Positions 1-5,196 of a stretch of 5,196 bases of DNA are shown piece after piece (positions within the stretch are counted from its first letter, which is position 1; each line of letters opens with the position of its first letter). A model generated the notes under the pieces. The model was not told the origin of the DNA and did not search any database. It saw nothing but the letters and a program-made list of their open reading frames with translations. Source of the stretch: an uncultured Lachnospiraceae bacterium (lineage in GTDB: Bacteria; Bacillota_A; Clostridia; Lachnospirales; Lachnospiraceae); NCBI GenBank assembly GCA_946529195.1, contig CAMMZE010000105.1, forward strand, positions 1 to 5,196, read 5' to 3'. The translations under genes were made by a program, and so were the position numbers.

Positions 1-57
1 GAATGCTTCGCATTCTTCACTGCGGGCGGCCGCAGGCGCTTCGCGCCTTGGCCGCCC
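1..57. repeat. Two adjacent GC-rich palindromes sharing a GCTTCGC tip
   Basis: Two hairpin-forming inverted repeats lie next to each other. The first, 1-15, is GAATGC-TTC-GCATTC, a perfect 6-base stem with a 3-base loop. The second, 24-57, pairs GGGCGGCC (24-31) with GGCCGCCC (50-57), has a small internal loop (GCA against TT), then pairs GGCGC (35-39) with GCGCC (43-47) around TTC. Both have the same apical heptamer GCTTCGC (5-11 and 38-44). No reading frame is supported here. They resemble dispersed intergenic palindromes of the REP type, but copy number cannot be judged from one window. The first one starts at the window edge and may extend further left. Confidence 0.6.
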
Positions 58-123
58 AGCACAGAAAAGGCCACACAACATATTAAGCAAGCTTAATGGT
101 TGTGTGGCCTTTTCTGTGCTGGG
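55..123. terminator. Strong bidirectional intrinsic terminator hairpin
   Basis: The outer stem is a perfect 25-base inverted repeat, 55-79 against 99-123. After a 2-against-1 mismatch the pairing resumes with ATTAAGC (82-88) and GCTTAAT (91-97), giving a very long hairpin. Inside the stem, the core GGCCACACAAC (69-79) is flanked by AAAA on one side and its partner GTTGTGTGGCC (99-109) by TTTT on the other, so RNA from either strand shows a GC-rich stem followed by a U run. It begins 8 bases beyond the stop codon of the last minus-strand gene, the right place to end that operon, and could also stop a convergent gene from the left. Its CCC at 55-57 is shared with the neighbouring hairpin at 24-57, so the two folds compete. 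Confidence 0.85.
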
Positions 124-130
124 TGACGGT

Positions 131-1513
131 TTATGTCAGGTTGTTGATCCATATTCCTTTGCGGACGAGGAGGAAGCCGCTGGCGACTTTGATGAGTTCG
201 ATCATTTGTATGATGAGGAACATGGGGAGGATGGGGATTCCGGTGAAGCGGGATAGGATGAATGCTGCGGGGACGCTGAATACCCAGCAGAACAGGGAGT
301 CAAACAGGAAGGTGACAAGGACTTTTCCGCCGGACCGGATGGTGAAGTATGCTGCGTTTTCGTAGGCATACATGGGCATGCAGATGGCGCTGATACGGAT
401 GAGGCCGGTTGCCAGTGCACGGACTTCTTCTTCCGTATTGTAGAGACGCGGAAATAGTCCGGCGATGGCAAACATGACGACGCCGACCAGGCTGCACAGG
501 ATCACGGCGGCAAAGGCGAGCTGCTCGGCATGCTGGCGGACGCGGTCTGTCCGGCCTGCGCCTAACTCCTGACCGATGATAATGGCAATGGCACTGCCCA
601 TGGCGATGAAGGATACATTCATCACATTTCCCAGTGTGTTGGAAATATTGAATGAGGCTACGACCATGAGACCGCGAACAGAATAGCACTGGAGGAGGGT
701 CGTCTGGGCGACGGTCCAGAGAAGCTCATTGAGTAAAAGCGGGAAGGCCTTTTTTACATACTTGAAAAAGAGGTCTGCCGGAATCCGGAAACGCCGGTAC
801 ACGCCTGCGATAAAGCGGTTTCGCTCAGTATGCCGATGGGTCCAGACCGCCACATAGACAAATTCCACGATGCGGGAAAGAGCTGTCGCCGCTGCCGCGC
901 CGGCTACGCCCAGAGCGGGTGCGCCGAAATGACCGAAGATCAGGATATAATTCCCGATCAGATTGACCACAACCGCAAGCAATCCTGCTTTCATGGGAAC
1001 CATGGTCTCTCCCGTCTCACGCAGAGTGTCCGCATAGACCGTCCCCAGTGCGAAAGGAATCATGGATACATACATGACCTGCAGGTATTCCCGGGCATAG
1101 CGCATGGTCTCCGTGAGGCTTCCGGCGGAACCGTCCTCATGCAGATACATGCCGATAAAACCGGTGCTGCCCGCAAACAAGATTACAAAGGCAGCTGCGC
1201 AGATAAACACAGCCATGATGATCTTGGCCCGGAAGGTGTAGCGGATGCCGTCATGGTCTCCCTTTCCATAATACTGGGCTGTGAAAATCCCGATGCCGGC
1301 CAATCCGCCGAAGATCACCAGGTTGTAGACCAGCATCAGCTGATTCACAATGGAAACGCCGGACATCTGGTTGGTACCCAGCTGGCCAACCATGATATTG
1401 TCCAGGAGATTGACAAAATTGGTAATGCCGTTCTGAATCATGATCGGAACAGCGATCCGCATCAGCTTGCTGTAAAAATCCCTGCTGCCGATCAGGTAAC
1501 TATGTTTGTTCAT
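131..1513 (-). CDS. MATE family efflux transporter (distal copy)
   Basis: This 460-residue inner-membrane protein is predicted to export cationic drugs, toxins or metabolites in exchange for Na+ or H+. The length and the succession of about twelve hydrophobic segments fit the MATE family. The N-terminal half opens with a first helix around residues 18-43 (AVPIMIQNGITNFVNLLDNIMVGQLG), which has the family's usual start, and its TM5-TM6 region carries DTLRETGET followed by NLIGNYILIFG and GVAGAAAATALSR (202-214), the classic MATE signature. The C-terminal half repeats the fold from about residue 254. ATG is preceded by a weak purine-rich site (AGAGAG, 1523-1528, 9-base spacing). It lies 49 bases downstream of a second MATE gene and ends just before a strong terminator, so it is probably the last gene of the operon. 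The two MATE proteins differ clearly in sequence and are not a recent duplication. The substrate cannot be read from sequence. Confidence 0.93.
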   Translation of the reverse strand: MNKHSYLIGSRDFYSKLMRIAVPIMIQNGITNFVNLLDNIMVGQLGTNQMSGVSIVNQLMLVYNLVIFGGLAGIGIFTAQYYGKGDHDGIRYTFRAKIIMAVFICAAAFVILFAGSTGFIGMYLHEDGSAGSLTETMRYAREYLQVMYVSMIPFALGTVYADTLRETGETMVPMKAGLLAVVVNLIGNYILIFGHFGAPALGVAGAAAATALSRIVEFVYVAVWTHRHTERNRFIAGVYRRFRIPADLFFKYVKKAFPLLLNELLWTVAQTTLLQCYSVRGLMVVASFNISNTLGNVMNVSFIAMGSAIAIIIGQELGAGRTDRVRQHAEQLAFAAVILCSLVGVVMFAIAGLFPRLYNTEEEVRALATGLIRISAICMPMYAYENAAYFTIRSGGKVLVTFLFDSLFCWVFSVPAAFILSRFTGIPILPMFLIIQMIELIKVASGFLLVRKGIWINNLT

Positions 1514-1562
1514 ATCGTATCACTCTCTGTGTACATAAACTTATCTTTCTCATTCTGCTGCT

Positions 1563-2912
1563 TTACCTGTCAGGGAAACTATTCTCTCCTGCTCCCCACA
1601 CCCGCCGCAGCATGATGAGACAGATGATGGCGGACAAAAGGGACCCCATCGGGGCGGCGAGGCCCATGGGGTAGAGGGTGGCAGGGAAAAACACGGATGC
1701 CAGCCAGGCACCGGGGATCCGGACTGCTGCCACAGAGATAATATTATGTATAAATGAATAAATGGACTTATTATAAGCTGTGAAAAAGCCGCTGCAGCAG
1801 AAGTGGATGCCTGCGAAAACGCAGTCGAGCGCGTAGGCGCGCAGATACTGGCCGCCGAGCAGGACAACATTTTCTTCCTTTTTCACAAAGAGAGAGACAA
1901 TCTGCGGGGATGCGAACTGGCAGATGATAAACATCAGCAGTCCGAAAAGCACGCAGATGGTCACGCCCATCCGCAATGCGCTGCGGCTGCGCCTGTGCAG
2001 ACCGGCGCCTGCATTCTGAGCGGCCGTGACTGACACTGTTGAGAGCATGGCGGAAGGAACCAGAAACATAAAACTGATTACCTTTTCCACGATACCGACG
2101 GCGGCGGCAACGTCTACCCCCCTGCTGTTTGCGATGGCCGTGATTGCGAGAAAGGAAATCTGAATCAGGCCATCCTGCATGGCAATCGGCACGCCGATTG
2201 CCGCGATGCTGCGGACGCTGTCTTTTCGCAGGCGTATGTCTGCCCGGCTCATCTGTATGCCCAGGTTGACCCGCCGGATGGATACCAGCGCAAAAAGAAC
2301 GCTGCAGGTCTGTGCGATTACGGTAGCGATAGCGGCGCCTCTTGCGCCCATGTTCAGTCCCCCGATCAGCAGATAGTCCAGGGCAATGTTAATCACTCCG
2401 GCTGCCGCCACGAAGTACATGGGCCGTCGGGTGTCCCCCATCCCGCGAAAAATGCTGCTGATCACATTGTAGGCAATGATGACCGGTATCCCGGCGAAGC
2501 AGATGTAAAGATACTGTCTGGTCTGTGCCCATGCCTCCTGCGGCGTAGACAGCACCGCTAAAATACCGTTCATGCCCAGCAGCAGAAGGAGGGTCATTCC
2601 GGCTGCCACTGCGGTGAAATACAGAATCGAGCTGCCGATCAAGCCGGGAATCTCTTTCTTTTTCCCTGCGCCAAGACTGTGGCTGATCTTAATCATGGTG
2701 CCGGTCGCCAGGCCGACCACGATCACCGTCACCATATGCATGACCTGGCTGCCGATTGAAACCGCCGTGATGACCGAAGCCTCCGTATACTGACCGACAA
2801 TAAAAAGGTCCGCCAGGCCGTAAAAGGTCTGCAGAAAACATGATATCAGATAAGGAACAGAAAAACGAAGCATGAGGGGGAGCAGTCTTCCCTTTGTCAG
2901 ATCTGTCTCCAT
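1563..2912 (-). CDS. MATE family efflux transporter (proximal copy)
   Basis: This 449-residue multi-pass membrane protein is a predicted Na+- or H+-coupled exporter. Diagnostic stretches are FYGLADLFIVGQY near residues 30-42, the family hallmark RGMGDTRRPMYF at about 156-167 followed by NIALDYLLIGGLNMGARGAAIATVIAQ (about 175-201), and in the second half AAQNAGAG near 297-304. About twelve hydrophobic segments in two homologous halves match the normal MATE size. Two adjacent start codons exist: GTG at 2915 and ATG at 2912. I chose ATG because the AAGGCGG site (2920-2926) is then 7 bases away, against 4 for GTG. The gene starts 39 bases after the stop of the MurE-like ligase and precedes another MATE gene, so all three are likely co-transcribed. 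It resembles the MepA/NorM-like branch more than its neighbour does, but a subfamily and substrate cannot be assigned safely. Confidence 0.93.
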   Translation of the reverse strand: METDLTKGRLLPLMLRFSVPYLISCFLQTFYGLADLFIVGQYTEASVITAVSIGSQVMHMVTVIVVGLATGTMIKISHSLGAGKKKEIPGLIGSSILYFTAVAAGMTLLLLLGMNGILAVLSTPQEAWAQTRQYLYICFAGIPVIIAYNVISSIFRGMGDTRRPMYFVAAAGVINIALDYLLIGGLNMGARGAAIATVIAQTCSVLFALVSIRRVNLGIQMSRADIRLRKDSVRSIAAIGVPIAMQDGLIQISFLAITAIANSRGVDVAAAVGIVEKVISFMFLVPSAMLSTVSVTAAQNAGAGLHRRSRSALRMGVTICVLFGLLMFIICQFASPQIVSLFVKKEENVVLLGGQYLRAYALDCVFAGIHFCCSGFFTAYNKSIYSFIHNIISVAAVRIPGAWLASVFFPATLYPMGLAAPMGSLLSAIICLIMLRRVWGAGENSFPDR

Positions 2913-2926
2913 CACGCTTCCGCCTT
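2913..2926 (-). promoter_or_regulatory. Ribosome binding site that decides the start of the proximal MATE gene
   Basis: On the minus strand AAGGCGG (2920-2926) resembles the Shine-Dalgarno consensus. It is 7 bases from ATG at 2912 and only 4 from the in-frame GTG at 2915, which favours the ATG. Confidence 0.6.
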
Positions 2927-2948
2927 TCTTACATCGCAGAAAACTGCC

Positions 2949-2978
2949 ATTATACTAAATCCTTCCGCACTCTTTCAG
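2949..2978 (-). promoter_or_regulatory. Possible internal promoter for the two MATE genes
   Basis: A perfect TATAAT (2949-2954, minus strand) follows directly on the ligase TAG stop codon. Eighteen bases upstream is CTGAAA (2973-2978), which matches 4 of 6 positions of a sigma-70/sigma-A -35 box. A start site about 7 bases downstream would leave a leader of roughly 30 bases with the ribosome binding site inside it. The -35 lies within the end of the ligase gene. A single consensus -10 can occur by chance, so this is tentative. Confidence 0.35.
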
Positions 2979-4448
2979 CACCTGCAGGGCAAACTCCCTG
3001 TCGCTGTAGGGATACTTGACGCCCCCTTCTTCCTGGTAACTCTCGTGACCCAATCCGATAATTGTAATCAGGTCCCCATCCTGCGCATTCGTGATCGCGT
3101 CACGGATGGCCTTCTGCCGGTTGGGCTCGACGATATATTTGCCGCCTGTGGGGTCAATTCCCTCTTTGATTCCTTTCAGGATCTCTTCAAAGGTCTCCCA
3201 GCGGTTGTGACCGGAGGTGATGATGCTCAGGTCCGCCAGCTGTCCGGACGCCTCTCCCATCAGGGTGCGCCGCGTATAGGCACGGTTTCCGTCCGCGCCG
3301 AAAATGCAGATCAGGCGTTTGGGCTCATATTCCCGCAGCGCGATCAGAAGATTTCTCGTGCTGTAGCCATTGTGGGCAAAGTCCACGCAGATGCTGAGCT
3401 CCGGCGTGCGGTAAACCATCTCCAGACGACCGCGGATGCTGATATGAGTAAGCGCATCCCGGATCACTTCATCGCTGATTCCCAGTTCATGGCAGACCAC
3501 AATGGCCGCCAGGGCGTTGTCTGCATTGAAATCACCCGGCATATTGACACAAAATTCTCCGCTTACCGGTCCGCTGACGGTGAAACGGATTCCCGGCTGG
3601 GTGCCCAGTTTGATATGCTCCGCCGGCTCCATGCAGTAGTCAGGTTTCCTGTCATTCTTTTCATGTCCATAGAATATAACCGGCGTATCAACATCTGACA
3701 GGAGCGCATCCACATGCGCATTGTCCCGGTTGACCACGGCTGTGCGGCTGTGCTTTAAGAGCAATCCCTTGCAGAAAAGGTAGTTTTCAAAGGAGGTATG
3801 CTCATTCGGGCCGACATGATCCCCCCGCTCAATATTGGTAAAAATACCATATTTAAAATCGATGGCGTCGCAGCGGTGCTGCATCAGGCCCTGGGAGGAA
3901 CACTCAATCACCGCATGGGTGCAGCCTGCCTTTACCATCTCTGCCAGATACATCTGCATTTCCTCGGAATCCGGGGTCGTATTGACAAGCTCATTTACTT
4001 TTCCCTTGATGATCGCGCCGTTGGTTCCGATGGTGCCGGTCTCAAAGCCGGCCTCCTGAAGGATAGACGCGATCATATGGGCTGTCGTCGTCTTCCCCTT
4101 GGATCCTGTGATGCCGATCACTGTCATCTGGTCTGCCGGATGTCCGTACCAGGCTGCCGCAATCTGCGCCTTGGCCGCGCGGGTGCTCTGTACTGCCACA
4201 ATCGCAGTGTCATATGCGGACACATCATGGGATGCTGCCCACTCTTCCGAAACCACGATCACAGCAGGGTCCGCCGCGGCGATCTCCGCCACTTTATCAT
4301 GCGCGTCAAACCTGGCTCCCTTGATGCAGATGTAAGCATCGCCAGCTTTGACATCACTTGTTTTCATACATATACCGGTCACTTCACGGTCCGTATCTCC
4401 CTTGAGCAGGCAATGCGGTACCCTGGCCAGCAATTCTCTCACTGTCAT
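2955..4448 (-). CDS. MurE-like Mur ligase (UDP-MurNAc-tripeptide synthetase family), divergent
   Basis: This 497-residue cytoplasmic ligase belongs to the MurE family, which uses ATP to add the third amino acid to UDP-MurNAc-L-Ala-D-Glu in peptidoglycan synthesis. The N-terminal UDP-binding domain (about 1-105) is followed by the P-loop GITGSKGKTTT (112-122), TTPDSEEMQ (157-165), ECSSQGL (182-188), FTNIERGDHVGPNEH (203-217) and Lys227 in YLFCKGLL, the position carbamylated in MurE. NADNALAA (308-315), IRGRLE (338-343), VDFAHNGYSTRN (355-366), FGADGNR (383-389) and GLGHESYQ (465-472) complete the catalytic and C-terminal domains. The DNPR motif of diaminopimelate-adding enzymes is replaced by GHNR (413-416). 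SKGKT and the DHxGPxEH block recall L-Lys-adding MurE of Gram-positive cocci. ATG has a good GGAGAG site (4457-4462, 8-base spacing). It may be a second MurE paralogue; family membership is sure, substrate is not. Confidence 0.85.
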   Translation of the reverse strand: MTVRELLARVPHCLLKGDTDREVTGICMKTSDVKAGDAYICIKGARFDAHDKVAEIAAADPAVIVVSEEWAASHDVSAYDTAIVAVQSTRAAKAQIAAAWYGHPADQMTVIGITGSKGKTTTAHMIASILQEAGFETGTIGTNGAIIKGKVNELVNTTPDSEEMQMYLAEMVKAGCTHAVIECSSQGLMQHRCDAIDFKYGIFTNIERGDHVGPNEHTSFENYLFCKGLLLKHSRTAVVNRDNAHVDALLSDVDTPVIFYGHEKNDRKPDYCMEPAEHIKLGTQPGIRFTVSGPVSGEFCVNMPGDFNADNALAAIVVCHELGISDEVIRDALTHISIRGRLEMVYRTPELSICVDFAHNGYSTRNLLIALREYEPKRLICIFGADGNRAYTRRTLMGEASGQLADLSIITSGHNRWETFEEILKGIKEGIDPTGGKYIVEPNRQKAIRDAITNAQDGDLITIIGLGHESYQEEGGVKYPYSDREFALQVLKECGRI

Positions 4449-4456
4449 AATATTGT

Positions 4457-4462
4457 CTCTCC
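4457..4462 (-). promoter_or_regulatory. Ribosome binding site of the MurE-like gene
   Basis: GGAGAG on the minus strand sits 8 bases before ATG at 4448. It supports this start, which also coincides with the expected N-terminus of the MurE fold. Confidence 0.7.
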
Positions 4463-4481
4463 GTATCTATATTTTCATAAC

Positions 4482-4524
4482 AATACCCGTAAAAGCCCGA
4501 CCATTTCGGGCCATTACGGGTATT
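4482..4524 (-). terminator. Interrupted 43-base inverted repeat after adenine deaminase, probable terminator
   Basis: The outer arms are AATACCCGTAA (4482-4492) and TTACGGGTATT (4514-4524). After a 2-by-2 mismatch the inner arms GCCCGA (4495-4500) and TCGGGC (4506-4511) pair around a 5-base loop. Read on the minus strand, the inner stem is followed directly by TTTT, which gives a short intrinsic terminator 34 bases beyond the adenine deaminase stop codon. The U run is only four long and half of it can be drawn into the outer stem, so termination may be partial. It could equally be a structured leader or an operator for the MurE-like gene. Confidence 0.55.
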
Positions 4525-4526
4525 CT

Positions 4527-4557
4527 ATCATAACCATCTTTTTTCGTAAAGTGTCAT
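4527..4557 (-). promoter_or_regulatory. Possible promoter for the MurE-like gene
   Basis: On the minus strand ATGACA (4552-4557, 5 of 6 matches to TTGACA) precedes TATGAT (4527-4532, 5 of 6 matches to TATAAT). The 19-base spacer is longer than the ideal 17. A start site about 7 bases further would fall inside the first arm of the inverted repeat at 4482-4524, which would make that repeat a candidate operator or leader element. Weak evidence. Confidence 0.3.
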
Positions 4558-4558
4558 C

Positions 4559-5196
4559 TCATATCCCGCCCCGATACAGGAATTTCCCCTTGCTCACGCT
4601 GTAAACGCCGCGCGGCGTACAGCGGATGGACGGAATGACGGGCAAGGCCATAAAGGACAGGGTGATAAAAGGATCCATGCCTTTGGGGACGCCCATCTTG
4701 TGCGCGCGATTGATCATTTTGCGGGTCTTTTTGGCTACCGCGGAATGACTTTTGTCAGAGAGAAGGCCCATGATCGGCAGCGGCAGAGTGTCAAAGATCT
4801 CTCCATCCTGTACGATGGTATAGCCGCCGTGCGTGCGCTCGAGTTCCTTCACGGCCAGGAGAATATCGCGGTCGTTGTCACCGATGACGATGATATTATG
4901 GCTGTCGTGGGATACGGAGGAAGCGATCGCGCCGCCGCGCAGTCCGAAATCCATCACAGCGCCAACGCCAATCTTGCCGGTCGCTTTGTGCCGCTCAAAA
5001 ACGGCGATCTTGTCCAGTTTGCCATTCGGTTCAAACAGATCTTTCCCGGGCAGGATTTCATTCACCTGCTCTGTGAGAATCTGTCCGGGGATCATCTTGA
5101 TGACCGGGAAAGGCTTGCCGGTTGCAGGAATCTCCAGTTTCTTCGGGTCAATCGGCCCCAGGTGTACGGTATCCTTCAGATGTGCCGGACAGGACC
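4559..5196 (-). CDS. ade: Adenine deaminase, C-terminal part (5' end outside window)
   Basis: Adenine deaminase converts adenine to hypoxanthine and ammonia in purine salvage, in the cytoplasm, with a metal-dependent amidohydrolase fold. The visible 211 residues are the C-terminal third of a protein that is normally near 570-600 residues. The reading frame stays open through the right edge (it reads VHLGPIDPKKLEIPATG ahead of MIPGQILTEQ), so the ATG at 5095 is internal and not the start. Diagnostic features are FERHKATGKIGVG, the SSVSHDSHNI block (visible residues about 92-101) characteristic of this domain, PLPIMGLLSD (138-147) and PFITLSFMALPVIP (175-188). The catalytic metal-binding amidohydrolase domain is upstream of the window. 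The stop is TGA. A hairpin follows at 4482-4524, suggesting that it ends a transcription unit separate from the MurE-like gene. Confidence 0.92.
   Translation of the reverse strand, partial: SCPAHLKDTVHLGPIDPKKLEIPATGKPFPVIKMIPGQILTEQVNEILPGKDLFEPNGKLDKIAVFERHKATGKIGVGAVMDFGLRGGAIASSVSHDSHNIIVIGDNDRDILLAVKELERTHGGYTIVQDGEIFDTLPLPIMGLLSDKSHSAVAKKTRKMINRAHKMGVPKGMDPFITLSFMALPVIPSIRCTPRGVYSVSKGKFLYRGGI

Noticed and set aside
1514..1562. Regulatory element between the two MATE genes
   Set aside because: No inverted repeat, convincing promoter or terminator is visible in these 49 bases; only a weak purine-rich ribosome binding site was found.
830..1615. 261-codon open frame on the plus strand
   Set aside because: It lies antisense to the distal MATE gene and crosses into the next one. 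Its translation is rich in His, Asp, Arg and Cys with no domain-like pattern, as expected for a shadow of a GC-rich membrane protein gene.
1563..2915. GTG at 2915 as the start of the proximal MATE gene
   Set aside because: The adjacent ATG at 2912 has better spacing to the AAGGCGG ribosome binding site. The two choices differ by a single residue, so the doubt is minor.
3045..3698. 217-codon open frame on the plus strand
   Set aside because: It is fully inside the MurE-like gene in antisense orientation and has no ribosome binding site or motif support.
4505..4550. Plus-strand terminator formed by the 4482-4524 hairpin with the T run at 4539-4544
   Set aside because: The T run lies about 14 bases beyond the stem, too far for intrinsic termination, and there is no plus-strand gene ending here.
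3798..4604. 268-codon open frame on the plus strand
   Set aside because: It is antisense to the MurE-like gene, runs through the hairpin and promoter region and into adenine deaminase, and shows no recognisable fold. The minus-strand genes there have clear family motifs.
4559..5095. Adenine deaminase starting at the ATG at 5095 as a short standalone protein
   Set aside because: The same frame remains open to the window edge and the upstream residues match the adenine deaminase family, so this Met is internal and the gene is simply cut by the window.

Overview
This window carries four genes, all on the minus strand. From right to left, which is the direction of transcription, they are: the C-terminal part of an adenine deaminase (cut by the right edge), a divergent MurE-type Mur ligase, and two consecutive MATE-family multidrug/cation exporters. 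The run ends at the left in a block of strong hairpins. The fairly GC-rich coding sequence, GA-rich ribosome binding sites, a Mur ligase with Lys-type (Gram-positive) features and the pairing of adenine deaminase with many-MATE gene content suggest an anaerobic Firmicute of the class Clostridia, perhaps Lachnospiraceae. That placement is an inference from general character, not from a marker gene.

Layout. 1-123 is non-coding and holds three successive inverted repeats; the last (55-123) has a 25-base perfect outer stem and looks like a bidirectional intrinsic terminator. 131-1513 is the first MATE protein (460 aa). 1563-2912 is the second MATE protein (449 aa). 2955-4448 is the MurE-like ligase (497 aa). 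4449-4558 is an intergenic region with a 43-base inverted repeat and a possible promoter. 4559 to beyond 5196 is the adenine deaminase, with 211 complete codons visible and no start inside the window.

How the genes fit together. Gaps between murE-like, MATE and MATE are only 39 and 49 bases with no terminator, so these three are probably co-transcribed, possibly with an extra promoter just after the ligase stop codon (perfect TATAAT). Adenine deaminase is separated by about 110 bases with a hairpin and probably ends its own transcription unit in purine salvage. The ligase keeps the ATP-binding and catalytic residues of MurE but has lost the DNPR motif that marks diaminopimelate-adding enzymes, so its amino acid substrate is open. 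No mobile element, CRISPR array, tRNA or rRNA is visible. Most of the window is ordinary chromosomal housekeeping and transport; the ligase-exporter context and the left-hand palindrome cluster are the parts that merit a second look.
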